64,000 bases of DNA from positions 682,001 through 746,000 of the forward strand of contig CAWJUH010000001.1 of the NCBI GenBank assembly GCA_963846005.1. The letters are read 5' to 3'. This document shows, piece by piece, positions 10,526-22,113 of the stretch. The notes beneath the pieces are model-generated. The model was not told the origin of the DNA, made no database searches, and was given only the letters and a program-made list of their open reading frames with translations. The DNA comes from CAVSUR01 sp963846005. Its GTDB lineage: Bacteria > Actinomycetota > Actinomycetes > Streptosporangiales > Streptosporangiaceae. Both the position numbers and the translations under genes were made by a program. The stretch's first letter is position 1. Each line of letters starts with the position of its first letter.

Positions 10526-11819
10526 TCACCGGTCCGGAGCCGCGGCCGGGTCCTGGACGGTCAGGTCCGGGACGGTCAGGTCCCGGCCTGCCAGCCAGCC
10601 GGACGTGAACTGGGCCACGCAGATCGCCAGCAGCGCCCACATCGGGACCGCCCAGCCGCCGGAGGCGGCGTGCAGGTAACCGGTCAGCAGCGGGCCGGCG
10701 GCGGCGATGAGGTAGCCGCCCCCCTGCGCGAACGCCGACAGCGACGCGGCGGCGGCCGGGTCGGGCGCGCGGGCCATGGTGAAGAAGATGCCGAGGCCCA
10801 GCGTCGCGCCCTGGCCGAGGCCGAGCACGAACACGAACGGGATCTCCGCGGCGACCGGGCCGAACGCCGCTCCGGCCAGGCCGATCACGGTGGCCGCCAT
10901 CGCCGCCGCGATCAGCGCGCGCTGATCGCGGGCCCGGTGCGCGAGCACCGGCACGGCCAGCGCGGAGCACGCGTTGCCCAGGTTCATCAGCGCGATCAGG
11001 TCGCCGGCGTGCACGGCGCTGATCCCGTAGTCGCGGAACATCGACGGCAGCCAGGACAGCGCCGCGTAGTAGGTCAGGCTCTGCAGGCCCATGAACAGCA
11101 TGACCTGCCAGCCCAGCGGGTAGCGGGCCATGGCCAGCGCGCCCGGCCCGCCGCCGCCCGCAGGCCGGCCCGCAGGCAGCGCCGGCGGCAGGGCCAGGCG
11201 CCCCGGTGCGGAAGCGCAGCTGCGGCAGCCACGCCACCGCGGCCAGCAGCGCGGGCAGCGCCCACAGCCCGAGCGCGGCCGACGAGCCGGCCCGGCCGCC
11301 GCCGGCCGCGGTGAACACCGGCACCGCGATCAGCGACCCGACGATGGCCCCGGCGGACAGGGCCAGCAGGTACAGCCCGATCAGCAGCCCGGCCTGGTCC
11401 GGCAGGCGGCGCTTGATCAGGCTCGGCAACAGCACGTTCATCAGCGCGATCGCGGCGCTGGCCACGACCGTGCCCGGGAACAGCGCCGCGCCGGGGTCGG
11501 CGCCGCGCAGCAGCAGGCCGCCGGCCAGCAGCACCAGCGCGGCGCCGAGCACCCGCTCCTCGCCGAACCGGCGGCGGAGCGGCGCGCCGAGGCCGGAGAA
11601 CACGCCGAAGCACAGCACCGGGGCCGCGGCCAGCACCGCCTCGGTCGCGGCGGAGATGTGCAGCGAGACCTGCAGCTCCGGGAACACCGGCGGCAGACTG
11701 GTGATCGCAGCGCGTAGATTGAACGCCAGCGCGAGGATGCCCGCGACCAGCAGGGCAGCCGGCCGCCCGGACAGGCGCCGCCGCCGGCCTGGGGCAAGCC
11801 GGTGTTCCGTCTGCCGCAC
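10526..11819 (-). CDS. MFS transporter, CynX/NimT type (frameshifted)
   Basis: This is a major facilitator of about 430 residues with roughly 12 hydrophobic segments. FNLRAAITSLPPVFPEL near the N-terminus is the signature of the CynX/NimT (cyanate or nitroimidazole permease-like) branch, and the second half has GLQSLTYYAALSWLPSMFRD. The substrate is not predictable. The upstream frame (from 11819) loses sense between about 11230 and 11140, where a +1 shift near CAGGCCGGCCCGCAGG leads into the second half, which ends at 10526. It is divergent from the aromatic amino-acid fusion gene, with 89 bases between starts. Confidence 0.8.
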
Positions 11820-11908
11820 CCGGCCGACGTTACCTGGCGGGCCGGGCCGGCCCGCCGCGCGGCCAGCGCCGGCCGGGACCAGCGGTCACAACCAGAAGGC
11901 AGGACACC

Positions 11909-13996
11909 GTGACGCAGCAGCAGCCGGAGGTCAGCGGCCTGCGGGAAGACCTCGACGAGCTGGACGCCGGGATCGTGGCGCTGATCGCCCGGCGGGCCGA
12001 CCTGATCTCGGCCATGGCCAGGGCCAAGGAGCAGGGCACCGGCTCGATCCAGGACGCCGGCCGCGAGCGGCAGGTGCTGGACGGCGCCGCCGCCCGGGCC
12101 GCCGAGCTCGGCGTGTCGGCCAGCCTGGTCCGGCGCATCTTCCGCGAGCTGATCAACGACTCGGTGGCCCAGCAGGCCCGGCACCTGAGCGGCGAGGGCG
12201 GCGGCACGGTCAAGGTGGCGTTCCAGGGCGCCGCGCACGCCTTCAGCGACGCCGCGGCCCGCAAGTACCTCGCCGGGCGCGGGCTGACCGGGGAGCTGAC
12301 CGGCTACCGGACCTTCCCCGCTGCCGGGGCGGCGCTGCTGGCCGGGGACGCCGGCCTGGCCGTGCTGCCGATCGAGAACACCACGGCCGGGTCCATCAAC
12401 GAGGTCTACGCGCTGCTGCGCGAGCACGAGCTGTTCATCGTCGGCGAGGAGACCTGGCAGGTGGACCATTGCCTGGCCGCGACCTCGGACGTGCCGCTGT
12501 CAGCGCTGCGCACGATCGTGTCCCACCCGCAGGGCCTGGAGCAGTGCGCCCAGTTCCTGCAGTCGCTGCCGAGCGCGGCGCCGACCCCGTGGTTCGACAC
12601 CGCGGGGGCGATGCAGGCGGTGGCCGACGCCGACGACCCGTCGATGGCGGCCATCGGCTCGCCGGACGCGGCGGCCGCGCACGGGCTGACGATCCTGCGG
12701 CACGGGATCAGTGACCGGCAGGACAACTTCACCCGGTTCGTGGTGCTGGCCACTGACCCGGCGGAGGTGGACCTGCGCATCCCGTGCAAGACCAGCCTGA
12801 TCCTGGTCACCCGGCACGAGGAGGGCGCGCTGCTGCGCTGCCTGGAGGTGCTGTCGGGCAGCGGCCACTCGATGACCAAGCTGGAGTCGCGGCCCCGGCC
12901 CGGCCGGCCGTGGGAGTACCTGTTCTTCCTCGACTTCGAGGGCAACGTCGCCGACCCGCGGACCTCGGCGGCGCTGGACGAGCTGCGCGCGGCCGCGCTG
13001 TTCATCAAGGTGCTCGGCAGCTACCCGGCCAAGGCATTGCGGGAGAGGCCACGAGCTGGCGACGTGCCGGGCACCGCGGCGGGCGGGCACGACCTGGCCG
13101 CAGCGGCCGGGCCGACCGAGACGCTGGAGGCGGTCGCGGCGGCGCCGCCCGCGCCCGCGCGCCGGTCGCGCCATTACAAGCTGGTCGACCGGGCCGCCCG
13201 GCAGGCCGACACGCTGGTCCGGGTGGGCAGCGACCTGCTGGTCGGCGGCGACGGCTTCGTGGTGATGGCCGGCCCGTGCTCGGTGGAGAGCGCGGAGCAG
13301 ATCGGCGCCACCGCGCGGTTCGTCCGCGAGCAGGGCGCGCACGTGCTGCGCGGCGGGGTGTTCAAGCCGCGCACCTCGCCGTACGCGTTCCAGGGGCTGC
13401 GCTGGGAGGGGCTCGACCTGCTGGTGGAGGCCGGCCGGGAGAGCGGGATGCCGGTGGTCACCGAGGTGATGGCGGTCGAGCAGGCGGGGCGGCTGGCCAA
13501 GGCGGCCGACATCCTGCAGGTGGGCGCGCGGAACATGCAGAACTTCGACCTGCTGCGCGAGCTGGGCAAGATCGACCGGCCGGTGCTGCTCAAGCGCGGG
13601 CTGTCGTCCACGATCGAGGAATGGCTGGCCGCGGCCGAGTACATCGTGGCCCAGGGCAACCAGCAGGTGATCTTGTGCGAGCGGGGCATCCGCACGTTCG
13701 AGAGCGCGACCCGCAACACGCTGGACCTGTCCGCGGTCGCGGTGGTGCGCGAGCGCTCGCACCTGCCGGTGATCGTGGACCCGAGCCACGGCACCGGGCT
13801 GCGCGGCTATGTGGCCCCGATGGCCTGGGCCGCCCGGGCGGCCGGCGCGCACGGGCTGCTCATCGAGGTGCACCCGGAGCCGGAGCAGGCGCTGTCCGAC
13901 GCCGACCAGAGCCTGTCGTTCGCCGAGTTCGGCGCGCTGATGCGCCGCCTGGCCACCGTGCCCGGCGGCCGTCCCGCCACCGGTACGCCGAGCTGA
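11909..13996 (+). CDS. chorismate mutase / prephenate dehydratase / DAHP synthase fusion
   Basis: This 695-residue open frame carries three shikimate/phenylalanine activities in one chain. Residues ~8-95 are an AroQ-type chorismate mutase (LREDLDELDAGIVALIARR). Residues ~103-285 are prephenate dehydratase (PIENTTAGSINEVYALL, SHPQGLEQC, and the TRF motif in DNFTRFVVLA). Residues ~290-372 are an ACT domain with the phenylalanine-binding GALLRCL and ESRP motifs. A ~60-residue Ala/Pro linker follows. Residues ~430-690 are a type I-beta (AroF/KdsA-like) DAHP synthase (AGPCSVES, GGVFKPRTSPYAFQG, ERGIRTFESATRNTLDLS, DPSHGTG). The frame is unbroken and all key motifs are present. Inference: phenylalanine sensed by the central ACT domain could restrain both the first and last steps. 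The start is a GTG after AAGGCAGGA. Confidence 0.93.
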   Translation: MTQQQPEVSGLREDLDELDAGIVALIARRADLISAMARAKEQGTGSIQDAGRERQVLDGAAARAAELGVSASLVRRIFRELINDSVAQQARHLSGEGGGTVKVAFQGAAHAFSDAAARKYLAGRGLTGELTGYRTFPAAGAALLAGDAGLAVLPIENTTAGSINEVYALLREHELFIVGEETWQVDHCLAATSDVPLSALRTIVSHPQGLEQCAQFLQSLPSAAPTPWFDTAGAMQAVADADDPSMAAIGSPDAAAAHGLTILRHGISDRQDNFTRFVVLATDPAEVDLRIPCKTSLILVTRHEEGALLRCLEVLSGSGHSMTKLESRPRPGRPWEYLFFLDFEGNVADPRTSAALDELRAAALFIKVLGSYPAKALRERPRAGDVPGTAAGGHDLAAAAGPTETLEAVAAAPPAPARRSRHYKLVDRAARQADTLVRVGSDLLVGGDGFVVMAGPCSVESAEQIGATARFVREQGAHVLRGGVFKPRTSPYAFQGLRWEGLDLLVEAGRESGMPVVTEVMAVEQAGRLAKAADILQVGARNMQNFDLLRELGKIDRPVLLKRGLSSTIEEWLAAAEYIVAQGNQQVILCERGIRTFESATRNTLDLSAVAVVRERSHLPVIVDPSHGTGLRGYVAPMAWAARAAGAHGLLIEVHPEPEQALSDADQSLSFAEFGALMRRLATVPGGRPATGTPS

Positions 13997-15050
13997 CGCC
14001 GCCCTGGTCCGCTGCATTAGCCCGGAACATTTGTGCCGCCGGCGTTAACAAATCTTCCGCGCTCACCGGCCGTGTGACTGGAGTGACCGGAGTGGCGGGC
14101 GGCCGGGAGGCGAGGCGGCCGATTGGCGCGGCCGGCGGGGTGACCACGGTCAGCAGCGCGGTGACCGCCAGCACGGCCCCGAGTACGGCCAGTTCCGCCC
14201 GGGTGGCGCGAGCCGGGCCGGCGCCCGGGGCGGCCGCGCGGCGCAGCCACCTCCGCCCGGCCACGGCGAGCCCTGCGGCCACCGCGACCAGCGCGGACTT
14301 GACCACCAGGATCAGGCCGTAGCCGGTGACGAGGATCTTCGACAGCGGGGTGACCAGCAGCACGGTGATCAGCCCGGTGACCACCACGCAGCCGAACAGC
14401 CAGGCCGCGGCGGTGGCATAGAGCCGGACCAGGCCCTGCATGGCCGCCGGGTCGGCGCGCCAGGCCAGCGCCGCGCGCACCGTGTAGGCCAGCAGGCCCG
14501 CCCACACCACCCCAGGCGTCAGGTGGCAGTAGCTGAGCATCGCGCCCGCGGCCGGGATCATTCCCTCCGGGTGAGCCCGGATGCCCTCGGCCGCGACCAC
14601 GCCGAGCAGCGCGGTCACGGCCAGCCCGGTCAGCCGCCGCCGCGCCGCCAGCGCCGCGGCCGCGAAGCAGGCCAGCTCGGCCAGCGCGGCCCACAGCGTG
14701 GCGTGGCCGCGCAGCCCGGCCACCGGCGGCCGGGCCAGCCGGGCGGCCAGTCCCGGGCCGAGCCAGGCGGTCAGGGCCAGCGCCGCGCAGGCAGCGGCGC
14801 CGAGCAGGCTGCCGCGCAGCGCCCACGGTCCTGGCAGCGCGGCAGGCGGCGGCGGCCGGCCGCCGGCCGGCCCGCCATCCGCGGGGAGCGGCGTTCCTGT
14901 CCCGGCCGCAGCCGCCTGCCGGGCCAGGTACTGGCGGCCGAGCCCCCGGCCGGCCAGGCCGCCGAGGGCCAGCGACAGCCCGGCCAGCATGACGGCCCGC
15001 TCGGCCGCGGTCAGCCACAGGCCGGGATCTGTCAGCGGGACCGATATCAC
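13860..15050 (-). CDS. CopD-like multi-pass membrane protein
   Basis: This membrane protein of up to 396 residues has about eight hydrophobic segments and resembles the copper-resistance CopD/YcnJ domain. HLTPGVVWAGLLAYTVRAAL and WLFGCVVVTGLITVLL, followed by KILVTGYGLILVVKSALVAVAAG, are typical of that fold. The frame starts at a GTG at 15050 with a poor ribosome site. The real domain ends at about residue 305 (14130). The last ~90 residues are not CopD-like: they read through an intergenic-type element (14029-14094) and 137 bases antisense to the fusion gene. The original stop may have been lost by an indel. No CopC partner is adjacent. Copper transport is inferred from family only. Confidence 0.65.
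   Translation of the reverse strand: MISVPLTDPGLWLTAAERAVMLAGLSLALGGLAGRGLGRQYLARQAAAAGTGTPLPADGGPAGGRPPPPAALPGPWALRGSLLGAAACAALALTAWLGPGLAARLARPPVAGLRGHATLWAALAELACFAAAALAARRRLTGLAVTALLGVVAAEGIRAHPEGMIPAAGAMLSYCHLTPGVVWAGLLAYTVRAALAWRADPAAMQGLVRLYATAAAWLFGCVVVTGLITVLLVTPLSKILVTGYGLILVVKSALVAVAAGLAVAGRRWLRRAAAPGAGPARATRAELAVLGAVLAVTALLTVVTPPAAPIGRLASRPPATPVTPVTRPVSAEDLLTPAAQMFRANAADQGGVSSAYRWRDGRRARWPGGASARRTRRTTGSGRRRTAPAPAPGAPR
14029..14094. repeat. 66-bp element, copy A (partner at 57065-57130)
   Basis: This segment aligns without gaps to 57065-57130. The first seven bases (ATTTGTG) and the last 38 bases match best (32 of 38 identical, including TCACCGG, TGTGACTGG and GTGAC), while the middle ~21 bases differ. 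It lies just after the stop of the aromatic fusion gene and inside the odd C-terminal extension of the CopD-like frame. No function is known to me. Confidence 0.55.
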
Positions 15051-15110
15051 CCGGCTGACGGTAGTGCGCGCGGCGCGGCCGCCGCGCGCGGCTTTGCCGA
15101 TGCCGGATGA

Positions 15111-17909
<2,799 letters not shown>

Positions 17910-17991
17910 TCCCCTGGCCTTTCTGGCGGATGGGCCTAGTTGCATCTTGCCGCAGCCCCGGTGCCGGGGCGGCCGGGTCCGCGGCCAGAGT

Positions 17992-18009
17992 TATCTTGAT
18001 GTCAAGATA
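17992..18009. promoter_or_regulatory. perfect 8-2-8 palindrome between acnA and fahA
   Basis: TATCTTGATGTCAAGATA is a perfect inverted repeat with 8-base arms and a 2-base centre, standing out in an otherwise GC-rich intergenic region. It lies 83 bases upstream of acnA and 193 bases upstream of the fumarylacetoacetase gene, so it could serve either or both. It has the size and symmetry of a dimeric repressor or activator site. The regulator is not identified. Confidence 0.7.
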
Positions 18010-18024
18010 TATGCTCAGTGTAGT
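17996..18024 (+). promoter_or_regulatory. candidate sigma-70-type promoter for fahA
   Basis: TTGATG (17996-18001), a 17-base spacer and TGTAGT (18019-18024) form a fair housekeeping promoter reading toward the fumarylacetoacetase gene. The -35 box sits inside the palindrome, so a bound regulator would block it. It was inferred by eye from consensus. Confidence 0.4.
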
Positions 18025-18201
18025 AAGCGTCTTCCGGGGGGCGCAAGGGCATCCGGGCGGGCGGGCAGGCGGCTGGCGGGCCGCGTAAGATCCGGGGCTG
18101 ACCGGCGCGCGAGCGGCGCGGCCGGCGGCCGGGCGCCCGCGGCGTGGCGGCGGCCGGGCGCACGGGCGGGCGGCGGCCAAGACGCACTACCGGAGGTGAG
18201 C

Positions 18202-19437
18202 ATGGCCAGGACGCAGGCGGCCGCGTGGCTGGACCTCGATCCAGCCGATCCGCTGGGCCTGCAGACGCTGCCGTACGGGTCCTACTCGGCCGCGCATCAC
18301 GCCGCGCAGCGGCGGGTGGGGGTGGCCGTCGGTGACCGGATCCTGGACCTGACCACGGCGGCGCAGCGGCTGCTGCCCGCCCGCGCGCACCTGTTCGCGG
18401 CTGGCCGCCTGGACCCGCTGCTGGCCGAGGGGCACCTGGCCTGGGCGGAGGTCCGGGCCGACCTCACCGCCTGGCTGTCGCAGGAGAGGTACCGGGAGGC
18501 GATCGAGGATCTGCTGATCCCCGCGTCCGGCGCCCAGCTGCACCTGCCGTTCACCGTGTCCGACTACGCGGATTTCTACTGCTCGGAGCAGCACGCGGCC
18601 AACGTCGGGCAGATCCTCCGGCCGGGCGGGAAGGCGCTGGCCCCGAACTGGCGGCACCTGCCGGTGGGCTATCACGGCCGGTCGGCCACCGTGGTGGCCT
18701 CCGGCACGCCGATCCGGCGGCCGTGCGGCCAGTTCCAGCCGCCGGACGCGGCCGAGCCGGCCTACGGGCCGTCGCAGCGGCTGGACTTCGAGGCCGAGCT
18801 GGGTTTCGTCGTCGGCGTGGAGACCACGCTGGGCGAGCCGGTGCCGGCCGGGCGGTTTCCCGAGTACGTGTTCGGCGTGTGCCTGCTCAATGACTGGTCC
18901 GCCCGGGACCTGCAGCTGTGGGAGTCGACGCCGCTCGGGCCGTTTTGCGGCAAGTCGTTCGGTACCTCGGTGTCGCCGTGGATCGTCCCGCTGCCGGCGC
19001 TGGAGGCGGCCCGGCTCGCCCCGCCGTCCCGCGGCACGCCGCTGCTGCCCTACCTGACCGAGACGGCGGACTGGGGGCTGGACATCGGCTTCGAGGTCGC
19101 CATTAACGGGCACGTGGTGTCCCGGCCGCCGTACGCCGGCATGCACTGGTCGCCTGCGCAGATGCTCGCGCACCTGACCGTCAACGGGGCGGCGCTGCGG
19201 ACCGGCGACTTGTATGCCTCCGGCACCGTCAGCGGGGCGGAGCGCGGGCAGCGCGGCTGCCTGCTGGAACTGTCCTGGAACGGCACCGACCCGGTATCGA
19301 TGCCTGACGGCGGCAGCCGGGCCTGGCTGCACGACGGCGACGTGGTGCGGATCACCGCGACTGCGCCCGGGCCCGGCGGCAGCCGGGTCAGCCTGGGCGA
19401 GGTACACGGCCAGATCATGCCCGCCTGGCCATCCTGA
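18202..19437 (+). CDS. fahA: fumarylacetoacetase
   Basis: FAH (411 residues) hydrolyses fumarylacetoacetate to fumarate and acetoacetate, the last step of tyrosine degradation via homogentisate. The ATG at 18202 follows GGAGG. The N-terminal SH3-like FAH_N domain (FGVAVGDRILDL type, residues ~30-105) precedes the catalytic domain. The metal-site region DYADFYCSEQHAANVG, the catalytic histidine in VGYHGRSATVV and the conserved LLNDWSARDLQLWE are present. Length matches the family. No homogentisate dioxygenase is in the window. It is divergent from acnA across the palindrome at 17992, which would link fumarate-yielding catabolism to the TCA cycle if shared. Confidence 0.95.
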   Translation: MARTQAAAWLDLDPADPLGLQTLPYGSYSAAHHAAQRRVGVAVGDRILDLTTAAQRLLPARAHLFAAGRLDPLLAEGHLAWAEVRADLTAWLSQERYREAIEDLLIPASGAQLHLPFTVSDYADFYCSEQHAANVGQILRPGGKALAPNWRHLPVGYHGRSATVVASGTPIRRPCGQFQPPDAAEPAYGPSQRLDFEAELGFVVGVETTLGEPVPAGRFPEYVFGVCLLNDWSARDLQLWESTPLGPFCGKSFGTSVSPWIVPLPALEAARLAPPSRGTPLLPYLTETADWGLDIGFEVAINGHVVSRPPYAGMHWSPAQMLAHLTVNGAALRTGDLYASGTVSGAERGQRGCLLELSWNGTDPVSMPDGGSRAWLHDGDVVRITATAPGPGGSRVSLGEVHGQIMPAWPS

Positions 19438-19614
19438 TCGTCCTGACCAGGGCCGACATGGTCCGGTAACCCTTGCTGGCGGTCCGCCGGGCCGCCGGGC
19501 CGAGGCCGTTCCATCACGTTGTGGTGACGGTAAGCGGGATAAGTCAGCACGGCCAGCGAGCGACGGCGGGCGCCGTTACGATGATCGGGTCGCCAACGTG
19601 CCGGGGAGAGCGCG

Positions 19615-22062
19615 ATGCCAGGCCCACAGGATCGCGGGTCCTCCTCAGAGGACCCGCGCGAGAGCACTGTGGACCTGCCGCGGCTGGCTGAGCCTATTCC
19701 AGCCGGACCATATCGCAGGCAGAATCCGGCGGCCATTAACGGCAACGGCGCGTCGCAGCTGCCGCAAAGGCACCCGAATGGCGCGGGGCCGGATATCGCG
19801 GCTCCGGTGGCGGAGACTGAGGGCGCCGCGGAGCTCGTGCGCGCCGCGGAGCCTGAGCGCGCCGCGGAGCCTGAGCGCGCCGCGGAGCCTGTGCGCGCCG
19901 CGGAGCCTGACACCGCGGGGCCCGGCAGCGCAGGATCCGGCAGCACTGGGGAGCCTGACCGCGCCGCGGAGCCCGGCCGCGCCGCGGAGCCCGAACAGGC
20001 CGCGGAGCCCGAACAGGCCGCGGAGCCCGAACAGGCCGCGGAGCCCGGGCCCGCCGCGGAGCCTGAGCACGCCGCTGGACCTGCCGCGCCGCCGGCGGCG
20101 GTCGTCGCGGAATCCCCGGCGCCGGCGTGGACCGGACCGGCGACGGTTGTCGTGGCGGCACCGGAGGCCGCATCCGGGCCGGCCGCGGGCAGCGGGCCTG
20201 CTCCGTGGCCGGACCGGACCGCCGGCCCTGCTCCGTGGCCGGACCGGGCTGCCGGGCCGGACCGGGCGGGCTGGATCGAGCGGGGCGACTGGGCCAGCCA
20301 GGGCGGCCGGCCGCCCTGGCCCGAGGGCCGGCCGGGCCCGGACTACAGCGGCTGGTACGCCCCGATGCCGCGGCCGCCCCGCGGATCGGCGGCCGACCTG
20401 CGCCGGCGGCTGGACTTGCTGCCGTTCGGCCACCCGTCCTCGCCCTACCACGACGACGGGTCGCGCAAGCCGCCGATCCAGGCGCTCAAGCAGCTGGAAC
20501 TCCCGCTGACGGCAGAAGCCGGCGACGGCGAGTACGGGCGGCCGGACCAGCACGGCGCCGCGGCGGCTGCGCCCGGGCCGGGTTCTGGCCTGTTCGCCGA
20601 CCTGCTCAGCCGGGCCGCGGCCCGGTCGTCACGTTCGGAGCTGCTGCGGTCCGAGCCGCCGGGCGCCGCAGCGCCGGGAGCCGCGTCGCCCGGGCCGGAC
20701 TACGCTCGCGAACTGACCCGCAACGGGCCGCCCGGCTACTTTGCGGCGGCCGCGCCCGCCGGCCAGCCGGCTGGCCGCGGTGCTGAACGCGATGCGGACG
20801 TCCCCGCCTACGCCGCGGCCGCCGGATTCGGTCCGGCAGAATGGCCGGCCGAGCCGGCCCCGGCCAACGGCCATGCGCCGGTCCCCGAAGCCGTCAACGG
20901 CCAGGCCTCGCACGCTGCAGACCTGGGCGGTGACCAGGAAGACACGCCGCGGGCCGGGGCCAACGGCTGGGATCACGCGGCCGGAGCGGCCGCCGAGGGC
21001 CTTCGCCCGCTGGCCCGGGCCACGGCGGAGACCCTGGCCGCGGTTCCGGCCGGCCCGGACGACGGCGATCAGGATGTGCTCGCCCGGCCGGCCGCCAGCA
21101 TCGCCGCCCGGCCCGAGCGGACCGCCCGCTCCGAGAACCTGGTCAGCGCCCCGGCCACGGCGACCGCCAGTGGCTGGGGCCGGCCGTCCGCGGATCAGGC
21201 TCCGGTCCCGGCGGACGATCTCGCCGCGCTCCCGCAGGCTCCGGCCGGGAGCGGGGCCACGCTGTCCGGTACCGGCCCTGCCGCCGGGCCGCTCCAGCCG
21301 GCCCGCCCGGCGACCGATCTGGCCAGGCGATCCGGTAACGGAGACGGGCGACACGCCGCGGGAACCGCCCCGCCGGAGCAACCGCCTGCTGCCCCGGTCC
21401 GGCCCGCGGTGCCGCTGCCCGGCTGGGCGGGCGACGCCAGCCACAGCGAGCAGGCCGGGTGGGAATGGCGCGGGGCCCGGCTCAGCCCGCTGCAGGCCCG
21501 CGTCGCCGACCACGTCTACGCCCGCTACCAGGCCGCTGAGGGCAGGAATGTGTTCGGCGGCTACGGCCGCAGCGGGCTCACGCCAGCCATGCGCCGGCTG
21601 GAATCGCAGCTCGACAACGGACGGCTGGCCCCGGAAACCGAGCGGTTCGCCCTCCGCGACGGCAACCAGTTCCGGTTCCACTTCGCGCGGCTGGTATCGC
21701 GTCACCCGGACGCGGCAGCCGAGGAACTGGCCTACCTGGTCCCGGACGTTATCCGGTACGCCTACGTGTTCCCCGCTGAGCAATACGCCGACGGCACCTG
21801 GGAGGTGCACCGCCTGCTGCGGGACAACGGCTTCGTGCTGGAGGAACGGCGTAACGGCTGGGCGGGCACGGAATACCCGGGGATACGCAGCCGCTGGCTG
21901 GACCCGGCGCTCCGGCTGCCGTTCGGGGTCCAGTTCCACACCCCGGAGAGCCTGACCGCGCAGATGCGCGGCGCGAAGGAGAGCCTGGCCATGCCCGCGG
22001 GCTGCGCCGAGATCGGCGATTTCCACAGCGACGGCGAGAACCACGCCGGCCAGCCCGGCTAA
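19615..22062 (+). CDS. long Pro/Ala/Glu-rich protein with RelA/SpoT-like C-terminal domain
   Basis: This 815-residue protein starts at the ATG at 19615 with GGGGAGAG upstream. Residues ~1-600 are low complexity and predicted disordered, with RAAEPE/QAAEPE hexapeptide repeats (about residues 75-150), PAPWPDR repeats and many Pro/Ala runs. There is no signal peptide or membrane segment. Residues ~620-800 are a folded domain: HVYARYQAAEGRNVFGGYG, SGLTPAMRRLE, LVPDVIRYAYVFPAEQYADG, NGWAGTEYPGI and FGVQFHTPESL. This order resembles actinobacterial RelA/SpoT-fold domains (D-x-x-R-Y, Y-x-G-I, QFHTPES) seen at the ends of toxin-like proteins. The family call comes from motif memory, not a search. Nucleotide pyrophosphokinase or toxin activity is inference. 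The convergent neighbour is a membrane protein of similar composition. Confidence 0.55.
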   Translation: MPGPQDRGSSSEDPRESTVDLPRLAEPIPAGPYRRQNPAAINGNGASQLPQRHPNGAGPDIAAPVAETEGAAELVRAAEPERAAEPERAAEPVRAAEPDTAGPGSAGSGSTGEPDRAAEPGRAAEPEQAAEPEQAAEPEQAAEPGPAAEPEHAAGPAAPPAAVVAESPAPAWTGPATVVVAAPEAASGPAAGSGPAPWPDRTAGPAPWPDRAAGPDRAGWIERGDWASQGGRPPWPEGRPGPDYSGWYAPMPRPPRGSAADLRRRLDLLPFGHPSSPYHDDGSRKPPIQALKQLELPLTAEAGDGEYGRPDQHGAAAAAPGPGSGLFADLLSRAAARSSRSELLRSEPPGAAAPGAASPGPDYARELTRNGPPGYFAAAAPAGQPAGRGAERDADVPAYAAAAGFGPAEWPAEPAPANGHAPVPEAVNGQASHAADLGGDQEDTPRAGANGWDHAAGAAAEGLRPLARATAETLAAVPAGPDDGDQDVLARPAASIAARPERTARSENLVSAPATATASGWGRPSADQAPVPADDLAALPQAPAGSGATLSGTGPAAGPLQPARPATDLARRSGNGDGRHAAGTAPPEQPPAAPVRPAVPLPGWAGDASHSEQAGWEWRGARLSPLQARVADHVYARYQAAEGRNVFGGYGRSGLTPAMRRLESQLDNGRLAPETERFALRDGNQFRFHFARLVSRHPDAAAEELAYLVPDVIRYAYVFPAEQYADGTWEVHRLLRDNGFVLEERRNGWAGTEYPGIRSRWLDPALRLPFGVQFHTPESLTAQMRGAKESLAMPAGCAEIGDFHSDGENHAGQPG
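19840..20060 (+). repeat. 18-bp-unit repeats encoding (R/Q)AAEPE hexapeptides
   Basis: Two blocks (about 19842-19908 and 19958-20060) of an 18-base unit of the form GAGCCTGAGCGCGCCGCG encode tandem RAAEPE or QAAEPE hexapeptides in the disordered N-terminal half of the protein. Copies differ by few bases, which suggests recent expansion. Confidence 0.85.
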
Positions 22063-22113
22063 CGGGACAGCCGGCAGGCTGACGGCCAGCCGGCAGGCTC
22101 ACGGGACAGGCAT

